From the NCBI GenBank assembly GCA_030656215.1, contig JAUSOD010000094.1, positions 1 through 37,068 of the forward strand: a stretch of DNA of 37,068 nt, written 5' to 3'. Position numbers and translations under genes: made by a program. Of the stretch, positions 1-9,113 are shown in pieces; the stretch's first letter is position 1; each line of letters begins with the position of its first letter. The DNA comes from Azoarcus sp. GTDB taxonomy: Bacteria > Pseudomonadota > Gammaproteobacteria > Burkholderiales > Rhodocyclaceae. The notes under the pieces are model-generated. The model did not search any database. It had not been told where the DNA came from and was given only the letters and a program-made list of their open reading frames with translations.

Positions 1-120
1 CGCTCCCTCAGACATGCATCGCCTCGTTTCCCCGCTGACACCTTCCCGGACGGCGCTCTCGACAGGCCCGCCCCGGCCTCCCGGATACCTCCCCGACGTT
101 TGCCCTCAACCCGTAAAAAC

Positions 121-897
121 TCAGCGGGTCAGGCGATAGGCCAGTAGGCCCAGCCACTCATGCAGCGCATACCACCCTGCGTAGGCAGCGTGTGCGCTCG
201 GCAGGGCTGGCCACACGTCATCGCTGCCGCCGGGGCGTGGCCCCTGCCATCCCGTCGGGGCCGCAGTCACGACCACGCCCCGCGCCTCGAATTCGGACTG
301 AGCGCGGCGCATGTGCGCAGCATGGGTGACCAGGATGATCCGGTTGACGCCCGCGGCCTGCAACTGTGCGGCCGAGTAACGGGCGTTTTGCCGGGTGTCG
401 AGCGATTCCGCCTCCAGCCACCGTGGCGTGACTCCGAAATCCTCCTCCAGGGTGGCCTTCATCAAGCTCGCTTCGGGCATGTCGCCGCTTGGTGCGCCCC
501 CACTGAGCAGCACCGGCAGGCCGGTTTGGCGCGCCAGACGGGCCCCGTAGCGCAGGCGCTCGAGCGTGTATCGATTCACTGTGTCGCCGCCATACTCGGG
601 GGCGTCGTTGATGCGGCCACCGCCGAGAATCACGATAGCCTGGGCGTCGGCGATGGCAGACTGCGCCAGTGGCTGACGCGGCTCCAGCGGTTCGAGCAGC
701 CAGCCAACAGACGCCGGAGTGATCAACAGCAGTCCGGCCATCAGCCCGACCCAGGCCAGCCCCTTGCCCAGACCTGGCCGGCGCCCCGCAAGCAACAAGC
801 CGACGAGGATCAGCATGAAGGGTAGCAAGGGCGGAAGGATCAGCACCGAGACCAGCTTCTTCAGCCAGAACAGGATCAGCAGGGGGTCGAAATCCAT
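121..897 (-). CDS. ElyC/SanA/YdcF family (DUF218) membrane protein
   Basis: 258 aa. Two hydrophobic segments near the N-terminus (about residues 9-38 and 46-66) are followed by a DUF218 domain (about 84-240) with the family's AIVILGGG strand, an LSGGAP loop and an LVTHAAHMRRA strand. E. coli ElyC, a relative, affects envelope biogenesis; the biochemical activity of the family is poorly defined, so no reaction is assigned. The start at 897 is chosen because an AGGA Shine-Dalgarno sequence lies about 8 nt upstream and the protein then begins directly with the membrane segment. The reading frame extends upstream to 963, but those 22 residues do not look like family sequence. It is divergent from the DUF2802 gene, with about 134 bp between them. 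Confidence 0.8.
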   Translation of the reverse strand: MDFDPLLILFWLKKLVSVLILPPLLPFMLILVGLLLAGRRPGLGKGLAWVGLMAGLLLITPASVGWLLEPLEPRQPLAQSAIADAQAIVILGGGRINDAPEYGGDTVNRYTLERLRYGARLARQTGLPVLLSGGAPSGDMPEASLMKATLEEDFGVTPRWLEAESLDTRQNARYSAAQLQAAGVNRIILVTHAAHMRRAQSEFEARGVVVTAAPTGWQGPRPGGSDDVWPALPSAHAAYAGWYALHEWLGLLAYRLTR

Positions 898-1031
898 TCG
901 TGTTTGTCCTGAGCAGTCGTGACCAGTATTATCGGTCCAATTCAATCCTGCAGTTCCGGGCATATGCCTGCGGGCTGCCAGCGCTTCGATTCATCCTTAA
1001 TCCGGCACTAGCCGTGTGGCGATAACAGACC

Positions 1032-1637
1032 ATGGGAATCCGGCAACTTGTGTGGGCGCTGATTGCAGCGCTGTTGCTCTACGGCGGGTGGCAGATTCTG
1101 CGCTCGCTGACAGCGGGTCGAAGGACGCTCAAGAAGAGCATCGGCGAGCAGAAGCCGGCACCTCCTGTGGAGCAACCGGCCTCATTGCTTGCGACGGTGG
1201 ATGATGAGGACGGAGAGGACGCCGGCGTAGGGGATTTCGATTACGCGCCCGTGCCCGCGCCCTTGCCGCAGCCGCAGCCACAGCCACAGCCACAGCCGCA
1301 GCCACAGCATCCGGGCCCCGACCTGTTCGCGTTCGAGCTCGAGCAGCAGCGCTTGCGCCGTGAGCTGGGCGCCGTACGTGCCGCACTTGATGTGCAGAAG
1401 GAAGAGATCAATGCGCTGCATGATGCCATTCGCCATCTGACCGAGCAGGGGCTTGTCGCCGCACAATCTGCGGAACCGCTCGAACAGAGCGCTTCGCCGG
1501 AGTACAGTGAGGCGCTTGTGCTGGCGCGGCGGGGCCTGTCGGTCGAGGAAATCTCGACCCGCTGTGGCATCACCCGGGCCGAGGCCGAGCTGGTGGTTTC
1601 GCTGGCGGCGCGTGGTGAAGGCGAGGGTGGAGCATGA
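1032..1637 (+). CDS. DUF2802 domain membrane-anchored protein
   Basis: 201 aa. An N-terminal membrane anchor (about residues 5-23) is followed by a low-complexity Pro-Gln linker (around residues 80-93), a Leu/Glu-rich probable coiled coil (about 96-137) and a C-terminal helix-turn-helix-like segment (about 157-195, with GLSVEEISTRCGITRAEAEL) typical of DUF2802. Such proteins are often found near flagellar or chemotaxis genes in Proteobacteria. Here the downstream operon contains fliW, which fits that link. Its stop overlaps the start of the SPOR gene (ATGA), so the two are probably translationally coupled. The molecular role is unknown. The ribosome binding site is weak. Confidence 0.75.
   Translation: MGIRQLVWALIAALLLYGGWQILRSLTAGRRTLKKSIGEQKPAPPVEQPASLLATVDDEDGEDAGVGDFDYAPVPAPLPQPQPQPQPQPQPQHPGPDLFAFELEQQRLRRELGAVRAALDVQKEEINALHDAIRHLTEQGLVAAQSAEPLEQSASPEYSEALVLARRGLSVEEISTRCGITRAEAELVVSLAARGEGEGGA
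1269..1307 (+). repeat. (CAGCCR)n hexamer repeat encoding a Gln-Pro linker
   Basis: Six CAGCCR hexamers and a final CAG lie in frame inside the DUF2802 gene, encoding alternating Gln and Pro from about residue 80. Such a short perfect repeat can change length by slippage in whole dipeptide units without breaking the frame. It probably forms an extended spacer between the membrane anchor and the coiled coil. Confidence 0.9.
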
Positions 1638-2299
1638 GTGCAGCACAGATCGATCCGGTGAAGCTTGAGCGCAAGCGCGCATTGCAGCGCGCCGGACTGG
1701 CGACCGCAGCAGCGCTGGTGCTGCTGATCGGTGTGCTGGTGTTCGAGGACGGACGCGAGCCTGAGACCACTGCTCCCACTGCTCTCACTGCTCCCATTGC
1801 GTCAGATAAGGCGGTTGTCAGCGAGGATCAGGTGCCGCCAAAAACCGGTGTGGAGAATGAGGCGCCAGCGGCGAGTGGTGCTATCAGTGATGCGACCCCG
1901 CCCGGGCTTGCCACATCACCGGCCGTCGCCGTACCCGAGGGTTTAAAGGGCGCGACGGCAGGGAGCGAGGCAGCGGCTCCCGTTGCTGAGAAGGAGCAAG
2001 CAGCCGCGCAACAAGCAACGGAGGTGCCTGTGGTGGCCGCAAAGCCTGCTCCACCGCTCCCGGACGGCTATCTGATCCAGCTCGGGGTGTTTGGTGCAAT
2101 GACTAACGCGGATGCGCTGCGTGCGCAGGTTGAGGCGCGTGGGCTGCCGGTGCGGGTGGAGGGACGGGTGGTGGTCGGGCCGTTCCGTGACAAGGCTGCC
2201 GCCGACGCTGCGCGGGATCGGCTTCGGCGTGAGGGTTTGCCGGCGGGCTTGGTCGTGCCGCCACGTAAAGGCAGCCCTGTGGTACGTGCGGAAAAATGA
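1634..2299 (+). CDS. SPOR domain-containing membrane protein
   Basis: 221 aa. A short cytoplasmic N-terminus and one transmembrane helix (about residues 19-37) precede a long Ala/Pro/Glu-rich periplasmic linker and a C-terminal SPOR domain (about 144-214, beginning DGYLIQLGVF and containing the VVGPF strand). SPOR domains bind glycan strands lacking stem peptides at division sites, so a role in cell-wall or septal biology is inferred. The layout resembles FtsN or DedD, but the sequence does not allow a specific symbol. It overlaps the upstream DUF2802 gene by 4 nt, and fliW starts 31 nt downstream, so the three probably form one operon. Confidence 0.8.
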   Translation: MSAAQIDPVKLERKRALQRAGLATAAALVLLIGVLVFEDGREPETTAPTALTAPIASDKAVVSEDQVPPKTGVENEAPAASGAISDATPPGLATSPAVAVPEGLKGATAGSEAAAPVAEKEQAAAQQATEVPVVAAKPAPPLPDGYLIQLGVFGAMTNADALRAQVEARGLPVRVEGRVVVGPFRDKAAADAARDRLRREGLPAGLVVPPRKGSPVVRAEK

Positions 2300-2330
2300 G
2301 CAGGAAAATCAAACCGGAGGAGAAGAGGAC

Positions 2331-2765
2331 ATGAGAATAGAGAATCCGATGCTGGGCGCAATTGAAGTTTCCGATGACAAGGTGATCGAGTTTCCGGCCG
2401 GACTGCCGGGGTTCGAGAACTGCCATCGTTTCGTGCTGGTACATGAAGAAGGACGTGAGGCCACGGTATTCCAGCTGCAGAGCGCAGATGATCCCGACGT
2501 TGTTTTTTCGCTGACCGGACCGGAGCAATTCGGCATCTCCTACGAGTTCGCGCTGAGCGACGAGGAGGTCGACGCCCTGCAACTGGCTCGTCCGGAGGAT
2601 GCGCTGGTGGCGATCATCGTGCGCAAGGATGGCGACGACCCGGCCACGGCCGGCCTGCGTGCCAACTTCATGGCGCCGCTGGTGATCAACGTCGGTGCCC
2701 GGCGTGGGCTGCAGAAAGTCATCAACAAGCTCGGCTGCGACATCCTCCTGCGCGCTCAAGGCTGA
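2331..2765 (+). CDS. fliW: Flagellar assembly factor FliW
   Basis: 144 aa, normal length for FliW. The N-terminal segment with VIEFPAGLPGFE and the C-terminal NFMAPLVINVGARRGLQ are hallmark FliW sequences. In studied bacteria FliW binds flagellin and the translational regulator CsrA, releasing CsrA repression or flagellin as filament assembly proceeds. The ATG at 2331 is chosen because a GGAGGAGAAGAGG ribosome binding site sits just upstream; the frame is open further upstream but runs over the SPOR gene. No flagellin, csrA or other flagellar genes are nearby, so its partners must lie elsewhere. It follows the SPOR gene by 31 nt. Confidence 0.93.
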   Translation: MRIENPMLGAIEVSDDKVIEFPAGLPGFENCHRFVLVHEEGREATVFQLQSADDPDVVFSLTGPEQFGISYEFALSDEEVDALQLARPEDALVAIIVRKDGDDPATAGLRANFMAPLVINVGARRGLQKVINKLGCDILLRAQG

Positions 2766-2871
2766 GTTTCGGGTCGCGATCGCGTCGGGTGCTGATTGCC
2801 ACCCGGGAGCGGTCTCATCGGACGGCGCGGGTTAAAATCCGCTCCGTCTTCTTCATTTCAGGGATCTGCCA

Positions 2872-3252
2872 ATGACACGTAGTATCGTTTCCACCCCTAG
2901 TGCTCCGGCCGCCATCGGCACCTACTCGCAGGCGGTGAAAACCGGCAACACGGTCTATTGTTCCGGCCAGATCGGGCTCGACCCGGTGTCGATGCAGATG
3001 GTCGAAGGCTTCGAGGAACAGACCGTGCGTGTGTTCGAGAATCTCAAGGCCGTGGCCGAAGCCGCCGGCGGTTCGCTGGCCGACGCGGTGAAACTCACCA
3101 TCTACCTGACCGACCTGTCGAATTTCGCCAAGGTAAACGAAGTCATGTCGCGTTACTTTGCCGAGCCCTATCCTGCGCGTGCCGCGGTCGGGGTCAAGGA
3201 GTTGCCGCGGGGCGCGGTGGTCGAGGCCGATGCCATTCTCGTGCTTGGCTGA
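2872..3252 (+). CDS. ridA: RidA family reactive enamine/imine deaminase
   Basis: 126 aa, the usual length for the YjgF/YER057c/UK114 family. RidA hydrolyses 2-aminoacrylate and related enamine/imine intermediates released by PLP enzymes, giving 2-oxoacids and ammonia. Visible hallmarks are the N-terminal [12 protein letters not shown], the core [10 protein letters not shown], the segment [13 protein letters not shown] and the conserved substrate-carboxylate-binding arginine (R103) in PYPARAAV, followed by the acidic VEADAI. The start has an AGGGA ribosome binding site 8 nt upstream. recG starts 21 nt after its stop, so the two are probably cotranscribed. Deaminase activity is inferred from family membership. 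Confidence 0.92.
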   Translation: MTRSIVSTPSAPAAIGTYSQAVKTGNTVYCSGQIGLDPVSMQMVEGFEEQTVRVFENLKAVAEAAGGSLADAVKLTIYLTDLSNFAKVNEVMSRYFAEPYPARAAVGVKELPRGAVVEADAILVLG

Positions 3253-3273
3253 CCGTTCGCCGGGCGCGCGAAG

Positions 3274-5352
3274 TTGAGCGAAGCGGGAGGGCTGCGCGCG
3301 CCTGTCCGGGGCTGGCCCGGGGTGGGTAGTCAGCTCGCGGGGCAACTGGCGAAGATCGATCTGCATCGTCAGGAGGATCTAGTCCTCCACCTGCCGCTTC
3401 GTTACGAGGACGAGACCCGGCTGACACCGATTGCCGTCGCCCGGCCCGGCTTTTCGGCGCAGGTCGAGGGCGAGGTGGTGTCTTGCGAGGTCACCCTACG
3501 CCCGCGGCGGCAGTTGCTTGCGCGGGTCAGCGATGCGTCGGGCACCCTGGTGGCACGCTGGCTCAATTTCTATCCTTCGCAGCAGAAGCAACTGGCCGTC
3601 GGCCGGCGCGTGCGTCTGTTCGGTGAAGTGCGCGGTGGCTTCTTCGGCGACGAGATGGTGCATCCGCGGCTGCATGCAGTGGAGCCCGGCGAAGGCTTGC
3701 CCGAGGCGCTCACGCCGGTCTACCCGACCACTGCCGGCGTTGGCCAGGCCACGCTGCGCAAGCTGATCGACCGGGCGCTGCAGTCGGTCGCAGTGGATGA
3801 TCCTCGGTCTGATCCAGTGCCGCCCGCGGTGTGCGCGCGTCTTGGCCTGCCCGGGTTCGCCGATGCGGTGTGCGCATTGCACCACCCCGCACCCGATGCC
3901 GATCCCGCATCCCTCGAAAACCGTGAGCACCCGGCCTGGCGGCGGATCAAGTTCGAGGAATTGCTGGTCCAGCAGTTGTCCCTGCGCCGCGCCTATAACG
4001 CCCGCAGGGCCAAGGGGGCGGCGAGCCTGCCGGCGCGCAGCACGCTGACCCGGGCGCTGCTTGAGCAACTGCCGTTCGGGCTCACCGGGGCGCAGCAGCG
4101 CGCGGTGGGCGAGATCGCTGCCGATCTCGCGGCGGCGCATCCGATGCAGCGCCTGCTCCAGGGCGATGTCGGCAGCGGCAAGACCATCGTCGCCGCGCTG
4201 GCCATGCTGCAGGCGGCCGAGAATGGTTTCCAGGCGGCCTTGATGGCGCCAACCGAGATCCTGGCCGAACAGCACTATCGCAAGCTCGCGGCCTGGCTGG
4301 CGCCGGTGGGGGTCGATATCGCCTGGTTGTCGGGCGGGCGCAAGAAGCGCGAGCGCGAGGCGGAGCTCGGGCGCCTGCAGCGGGGCGAGGTCTTGCTCGC
4401 GGTGGGAACCCATGCCCTGATCGAGGATCCGGTCGTGCTGCCGCGGCTGGCGCTGGCGGTGGTGGATGAGCAGCACCGCTTCGGGGTGCGCCAGCGTCTT
4501 GCGCTGCGCGAGAAGGGGCAGGAGGGCCGGCGGCCGCACATGCTGATGATGTCGGCCACGCCGATCCCGCGGACGCTGGCGATGACACATTACGCCGATC
4601 TCGATGTGTCGGTGCTCGACGAGCTGCCGCCCGGGCGTACGCCGATCCGTACCCGACTGGTGTCGGACGCGCGGCGCGAAGAGGTGATCGGCCGGGTGCG
4701 CGATGCCTGCCTCGCCGGTCGCCAGGCTTACTGGGTGTGTCCGCTGATCGAGGAGTCCGAGGCGCTGCAGCTGCAGACTGCGGTCGACACCTTCGAAACG
4801 CTCTCCGGGGCGCTGCCCGAGTTGCGTGTCGGACTCATCCATGGACGCCTCAAGCCGGACGAGAAGGCGGCTGCGATGGCGGCGTTCGTCGCTGGCGAGC
4901 TACAGGTGCTGGTCGCGACCACGGTGATCGAAGTCGGCGTGGACGTACCCAACGCCAGCCTGATGGTGATCGAGCATGCCGAGCGCTTCGGCCTGGCGCA
5001 GCTGCATCAGTTGCGCGGCCGGGTGGGGCGCGGCACCGCCGAGTCGGTGTGCATCCTGATCTACGCTCAGCCGCTGTCGGAGAATGGCAGAGCGCGGCTG
5101 AAGGTGATCTACGAGAACACCGACGGCTTCGTGATCGCGCGCGAAGATCTGCACATTCGCGGCCCGGGCGAGTTCGTCGGTGCGCGCCAGAGTGGCGTGC
5201 CGCTGTTGCGCTATGCCAGTCTGGAGAACGACGTGGATCTGATCGAGCCCGCGCGCGCGCTGGCCGAGACCCTGCTTGCCACCGATCCGGTGGCGGTCGA
5301 GCGCCTGATGGCACGCTGGATGGGCGGCCGTGAAGGCCTGTTGCGGGCCTGA
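3274..5352 (+). CDS. recG: ATP-dependent DNA helicase RecG
   Basis: 692 aa (E. coli 693). RecG remodels stalled replication forks and branch-migrates Holliday junctions. The N-terminal wedge/OB-fold region (about residues 1-260) contains LHLPLRYEDETRL. The helicase core has Walker A GDVGSGKT (297-304), MAPTEILAEQH, a DEQH box (398-401), MMSATPIPRTLAMTHYADLD, GLIHGRLKPDEK and the arginine-finger motif HQLRGRVGRG. A RecG C-terminal region with DLHIRGPGEF follows. The start is a TTG at 3274 with no strong ribosome binding site, but it aligns the protein to family length. ubiA follows after 9 nt. Confidence 0.97.
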   Translation: MSEAGGLRAPVRGWPGVGSQLAGQLAKIDLHRQEDLVLHLPLRYEDETRLTPIAVARPGFSAQVEGEVVSCEVTLRPRRQLLARVSDASGTLVARWLNFYPSQQKQLAVGRRVRLFGEVRGGFFGDEMVHPRLHAVEPGEGLPEALTPVYPTTAGVGQATLRKLIDRALQSVAVDDPRSDPVPPAVCARLGLPGFADAVCALHHPAPDADPASLENREHPAWRRIKFEELLVQQLSLRRAYNARRAKGAASLPARSTLTRALLEQLPFGLTGAQQRAVGEIAADLAAAHPMQRLLQGDVGSGKTIVAALAMLQAAENGFQAALMAPTEILAEQHYRKLAAWLAPVGVDIAWLSGGRKKREREAELGRLQRGEVLLAVGTHALIEDPVVLPRLALAVVDEQHRFGVRQRLALREKGQEGRRPHMLMMSATPIPRTLAMTHYADLDVSVLDELPPGRTPIRTRLVSDARREEVIGRVRDACLAGRQAYWVCPLIEESEALQLQTAVDTFETLSGALPELRVGLIHGRLKPDEKAAAMAAFVAGELQVLVATTVIEVGVDVPNASLMVIEHAERFGLAQLHQLRGRVGRGTAESVCILIYAQPLSENGRARLKVIYENTDGFVIAREDLHIRGPGEFVGARQSGVPLLRYASLENDVDLIEPARALAETLLATDPVAVERLMARWMGGREGLLRA

Positions 5353-5361
5353 TCCGGTAAG

Positions 5362-6264
5362 ATGCGGCCTGCACCCGAATCCAATGTCGCGCCCATGATG
5401 CTCTCCGACCGACTCCCCCTTTACGCCCGGCTGATGCGGCTCGACAAGCCGATCGGCACCCTGCTGCTACTGTGGCCAACGCTGTGGGCGCTGTGGATCG
5501 CCGCCGATGGCGTGCCGCCGCTGCACATCCTGTTCATCTTCGCGCTTGGCACCCTGTTGATGCGCTCGGCCGGCTGCGTGATCAACGACTATGCCGACCG
5601 CGACTTCGACGGCCACGTCGAGCGCACCCGCAACCGGCCGCTGGCGACCGGGGTGGTGAGCACGAGGGAGGCGCTGCTGCTCGCGGGCGGGTTGTCGCTG
5701 CTCGCCTTCGTGCTGATCCTGCCGCTCAATTCCCTGGTGATCTGGCTGTCGCTGCCGGCACTGTTTCTGGCCGCGAGCTACCCCTACACCAAGCGTTTCT
5801 TCGCCATTCCCCAGGCCTACCTTGGCATTGCCTTCGGTTTCGGTATTCCGATGGGCTTTGCCGCGGTGCTCGGTGAAGTGCCGCCGGTGGCCTGGGTGAT
5901 GCTGCTTGCCAACATCTTCTGGGCGGTGGCCTACGACACCGAATACGCGATGGTGGACCGGCCTGACGATCTCAAGATCGGGATCAAGACCTCGGCGATC
6001 ACCTTCGGCCGCTTCGACGTTGCCGCGGTGATGCTGTGCTACGCGGTGGCGCTCGGTCTGCTCGCGGCGGTGGGCATGGCGACCGGGCGTGGACCGGCCT
6101 TCCACCTCGGGCTGCTCGGCGCGGCCGGGGTGGCCGGCTACCATTTTCTGCTCATCCGCGAGCGTGACCGTGCCAACTGTTTCAAGGCTTTCCGCCACAA
6201 CAACTGGCTGGGCGCGGTGATCTTCGCCGGCATCTTCATCGACGATCTGCTGCGCCGGCTCTGA
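5362..6264 (+). CDS. ubiA: 4-hydroxybenzoate polyprenyltransferase UbiA
   Basis: 300 aa integral membrane prenyltransferase that attaches the polyprenyl tail to 4-hydroxybenzoate in ubiquinone synthesis. Both aspartate-rich Mg/prenyl-diphosphate motifs are present: NDYADRDFD (75-83) and DTEYAMVD (192-199). [20 protein letters not shown] is typical of the family and about eight hydrophobic helices can be picked out. The start is uncertain: the ATG at 5362 gives an N-terminal extension, whereas the ATGs at 5395 and 5398 give about 288 aa, closer to E. coli UbiA (290); none has a convincing ribosome binding site. It lies 9 nt after recG. The next ubiquinone gene, ubiD, is two genes downstream. 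Confidence 0.95.
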   Translation: MRPAPESNVAPMMLSDRLPLYARLMRLDKPIGTLLLLWPTLWALWIAADGVPPLHILFIFALGTLLMRSAGCVINDYADRDFDGHVERTRNRPLATGVVSTREALLLAGGLSLLAFVLILPLNSLVIWLSLPALFLAASYPYTKRFFAIPQAYLGIAFGFGIPMGFAAVLGEVPPVAWVMLLANIFWAVAYDTEYAMVDRPDDLKIGIKTSAITFGRFDVAAVMLCYAVALGLLAAVGMATGRGPAFHLGLLGAAGVAGYHFLLIRERDRANCFKAFRHNNWLGAVIFAGIFIDDLLRRL

Positions 6265-6299
6265 GCCGGCTCTGAGGCGTCGGACTACTGGAACCCATC

Positions 6300-7124
6300 A
6301 TGCACTTCATGACCGCCCTCAAGGCTGCCTGGCTGCAGCGCAACAGCCTGCTGTGCGTCGGCCTCGACCCCGATCCGGCAAAGTTTCCGCCCCATCTCCA
6401 GGGCCAGCCGGATGCGATTTTCGAGTTCTGCAGGCAGATCGTCGATGCCACCGCGGATCTCGTGTGCTGCTTCAAGCCGCAGATTGCCTATTTCGCCGCG
6501 CGCCGCGCCGAGGATCAGCTCGAAGCCCTGATCGATCACATCCATGCGCGCCATCCGGCCACGCCGGTCGTGCTCGACGCCAAGCGCGGCGATATCGGCA
6601 GCACTGCCGAGCAGTATGCGGTGGAGGCGTTCGAGCGCTTCCGGGCCGACGCGATCACGGTCAATCCCTACATGGGGCGCGATTCGGTCGAGCCTTATCT
6701 CGCATACCCGGACAAGGGCGTAATCCTGCTGTGCCGCACTTCCAATCCGGGCGGCTCCGACCTGCAGTTTCTCGAAGTGGTCGGATCTGGGGTGGGCGAG
6801 AAGCTTTACGAGCGCGTCGCCCGCCTGGTGGCCGAGGACTGGAACGCCAGCGGCAATTGCGGCCTGGTGGTCGGTGCCACCTTTCCTGCCGAAATCGCCC
6901 GCGTGCGCCAGCTCACCGGTGACATGCCGCTGCTGGTGCCGGGCATCGGCGCGCAGGGCGGAGACATCGCTGCCACCCTGCAGGCTGGCCGTACCGGCGC
7001 CGGCGCCGGGCTGATGATCAACTCCTCGCGTGCCATTCTTTACGCCGGCAAGGGCGAGGACTTCGCCGCCGATGCCCGGCGCGTGGCGCTGGAAACGCGC
7101 GACGCTATCAACGCCCACCGCTGA
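6300..7124 (+). CDS. pyrF: Orotidine 5'-phosphate decarboxylase (type 2)
   Basis: 274 aa. It decarboxylates OMP to UMP, the last step of de novo pyrimidine synthesis. The catalytic Asp-Lys-Asp signature lies in [12 protein letters not shown] (D93, K95, D98). LCVGLDPDP at the N-terminus, [12 protein letters not shown] and the phosphate-binding [10 protein letters not shown] fit the long type 2 (mycobacterial/proteobacterial) PyrF subfamily. An alternative start is the ATG at 6309. It lies 35 nt after ubiA, and its stop is only 7 nt before ubiD, so it is probably part of the same transcript. Confidence 0.95.
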   Translation: MHFMTALKAAWLQRNSLLCVGLDPDPAKFPPHLQGQPDAIFEFCRQIVDATADLVCCFKPQIAYFAARRAEDQLEALIDHIHARHPATPVVLDAKRGDIGSTAEQYAVEAFERFRADAITVNPYMGRDSVEPYLAYPDKGVILLCRTSNPGGSDLQFLEVVGSGVGEKLYERVARLVAEDWNASGNCGLVVGATFPAEIARVRQLTGDMPLLVPGIGAQGGDIAATLQAGRTGAGAGLMINSSRAILYAGKGEDFAADARRVALETRDAINAHR

Positions 7125-7131
7125 GGAATGC

Positions 7132-8634
7132 ATGAAATACCACGATCTGCGCGACTTTATCTCCCAGCTTGAAGCCCGCGGCGAACTCAAGCGCATCACC
7201 GTTCCGGTCGACACCCACCTGGAAATGACCGAGATCGCCGATCGCGTGCTGCGCGCAGGGGGGCCGGCCTTGCTGTTCGAACAGCCGCTGACCAAAGGCG
7301 TGCCGCAATCGATCCCGGTGCTGGCCAACCTGTTCGGCACCCCGCAACGGGTGGCCTATGGCATGGGCGAAGAGTTGCAGGGCGGCGACTGGCAGGCACC
7401 GCTGCGCGAGGTGGGCAAGTTGCTCGCCTTCCTCAAGGAGCCGGAGCCGCCCAAGGGGCTGAAGGACGCGTGGGAAAAGTGGCCGGTACTCAAGCAGGTG
7501 CTCAACATGTCACCGAAGGAAGTCCGCTCCGCGCCCTGCCAGCAGGTGGTGTGGGAAGGCGCGGAGGTCGATCTGGCCAGGCTGCCGATCCAGCATTGCT
7601 GGCCGGGCGACGTCGCGCCGCTGATTACCTGGGGGCTGGTGGTGACCCGCGGGCCGCACAAGAAGCGGCAGAACCTGGGTATCTATCGCCAGCAGGTGAT
7701 CGGCGAGGGTGGCAAGGGCAACCGGGTGATCATGCGCTGGCTGGCGCACCGCGGCGGCGCGCTCGACTTTCTCGAGCACCAGCGCGCGCACCCGGGCGAG
7801 CCGTTTCCGGTGGCGGTGGTGCTGGGTTGCGACCCGGCGACCATCCTCGGCGCGGTCACCCCGGTGCCCGATGCGATCTCCGAGTACCAGTTTGCCGGCC
7901 TGCTGCGCGGGGCCAAGACCGAGTTGGTGAAGTGTCTGGGCTCCGACCTGCAGGTTCCCGCCTCGGCCGAGATCGTGCTCGAAGGCGTGATCCACTCCGG
8001 CGACATGGCGCCGGAGGGGCCGTATGGCGACCACACCGGCTACTACAACGAGGTGTCGGACTTCCCGGTGTTCACCATCGAGCGCATGACCATGCGCCGC
8101 GACCCGATCTACCACTCGACCTACACCGGCAAGCCGCCGGACGAGCCGGCCATGCTCGGCCTCGCGCTCAACGAAGTCTTCGTGCCGCTGCTGCAGAAGC
8201 AGTTCCCCGAGATCACCGATTTCTACCTGCCGCCTGAGGGCTGTTCCTACCGCCTCGCGGTGGTCAGCATGCGCAAGCAGTACCCCGGGCACGCCAAGCG
8301 GGTGATGTTCGGCATCTGGAGCTTCCTGCGCCAGTTCATGTACACCAAGTTCATCATCGTGGTCGATGATGATGTGAACATCCGAGAGTGGAAGGAAGTG
8401 ATCTGGGCGCTGACCACGCGCATGGATGCCACGCGCGACACGACCCTGGTGGACAACACCCCGATCGACTATCTCGATTTCGCTTCGCCGGTGGCCGGGC
8501 TCGGCAGCAAGATGGGTCTGGATGCAACAAACAAGTGGCCGGGTGAAACGAATCGCGAGTGGGGGCGTCCGATCGTGATGGACGAAGCGGTGAAGCAGAA
8601 GGTCGATGCGATGTGGGGCGAGCTCGGGTTATGA
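7132..8634 (+). CDS. ubiD: UbiD: 3-polyprenyl-4-hydroxybenzoate decarboxylase
   Basis: 500 aa (E. coli UbiD 497). A prenyl-FMN-dependent decarboxylase that removes the carboxyl group of polyprenyl-4-hydroxybenzoate in ubiquinone synthesis; the cofactor needs a UbiX partner, which is not in this window. Conserved features include [10 protein letters not shown] at the N-terminus, the active-site arginine in NLGIYRQQ (R186), the [13 protein letters not shown] segment with E295 and D300, and near-identity to known UbiD at the C-terminal [11 protein letters not shown]. The start at 7132 has a GAGGA ribosome binding site and matches the canonical N-terminus; the frame is open further upstream, but that part overlaps pyrF. 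Confidence 0.97.
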   Translation: MKYHDLRDFISQLEARGELKRITVPVDTHLEMTEIADRVLRAGGPALLFEQPLTKGVPQSIPVLANLFGTPQRVAYGMGEELQGGDWQAPLREVGKLLAFLKEPEPPKGLKDAWEKWPVLKQVLNMSPKEVRSAPCQQVVWEGAEVDLARLPIQHCWPGDVAPLITWGLVVTRGPHKKRQNLGIYRQQVIGEGGKGNRVIMRWLAHRGGALDFLEHQRAHPGEPFPVAVVLGCDPATILGAVTPVPDAISEYQFAGLLRGAKTELVKCLGSDLQVPASAEIVLEGVIHSGDMAPEGPYGDHTGYYNEVSDFPVFTIERMTMRRDPIYHSTYTGKPPDEPAMLGLALNEVFVPLLQKQFPEITDFYLPPEGCSYRLAVVSMRKQYPGHAKRVMFGIWSFLRQFMYTKFIIVVDDDVNIREWKEVIWALTTRMDATRDTTLVDNTPIDYLDFASPVAGLGSKMGLDATNKWPGETNREWGRPIVMDEAVKQKVDAMWGELGL

Positions 8635-8693
8635 ATTCCTTGCCACTTGTCCGGTAGTGGGCCCTTGAACCCTTCAGCAGGAGAACCCCCGAA

Positions 8694-9113
8694 GTGACTT
8701 ATCCCGATTCCGTACCCGCCCCGCTGCAGGCGGGCCAGCCCTCCGAAAACATGGTCACGCTGGCCCATCTGATCTACGCCCTGCATGGCTTTGCCGTTTT
8801 TACCGGCGTGATCGGTTCGGCGACCATCCTTGGCAGCTTCATTGCCAGCGTACCGTCGATCATCGCGGTGGTGCTCAATTACATCAAGCAGGACGCGGTG
8901 CGTGGCACCTGGCTGGAGAGTCACTTCCGCTGGCAGATCCGTACCTTCTGGTTCGCAGTGCTGTGGGTCATGGTGGCGGTGATGCTGGTACTCACCATCA
9001 TCGGTCTGCCGTTTGCGATGATGCTGCTGATCGGGGCCAGTCTGTGGGTGCTGTATCGCGTGATCCGTGGTTGGTGGACGCTGCTCCAGCGCAACACCCT
9101 GCCCATGTCCTGA
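8694..9113 (+). CDS. DUF4870-like small membrane protein
   Basis: 139 aa, starting with GTG at 8694 behind an AGGAG ribosome binding site 8 nt upstream. About three hydrophobic helices are visible (roughly residues 22-45, 48-66 and 83-125). The segment RGTWLESHFRWQIRTFWFAV between helices is characteristic of a widespread betaproteobacterial membrane family of unknown function related to DUF4870. No catalytic residues can be named. It follows ubiD by 59 bp. Its TGA stop directly abuts the stop codon of the converging dacB gene with no base between. Confidence 0.75.
   Translation: MTYPDSVPAPLQAGQPSENMVTLAHLIYALHGFAVFTGVIGSATILGSFIASVPSIIAVVLNYIKQDAVRGTWLESHFRWQIRTFWFAVLWVMVAVMLVLTIIGLPFAMMLLIGASLWVLYRVIRGWWTLLQRNTLPMS

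Noticed and set aside
2806-2845. Inverted repeat GGAGCGG/CCGCTCC between fliW and ridA as a terminator
   Set aside because: Only 7 bp with a 26-nt loop; a T-rich stretch follows but the hairpin is too weak to call.
3496-4842. Antisense frame of about 450 codons over recG
   Set aside because: Same GC-driven shadow; no recognisable domain, and recG carries every helicase motif.
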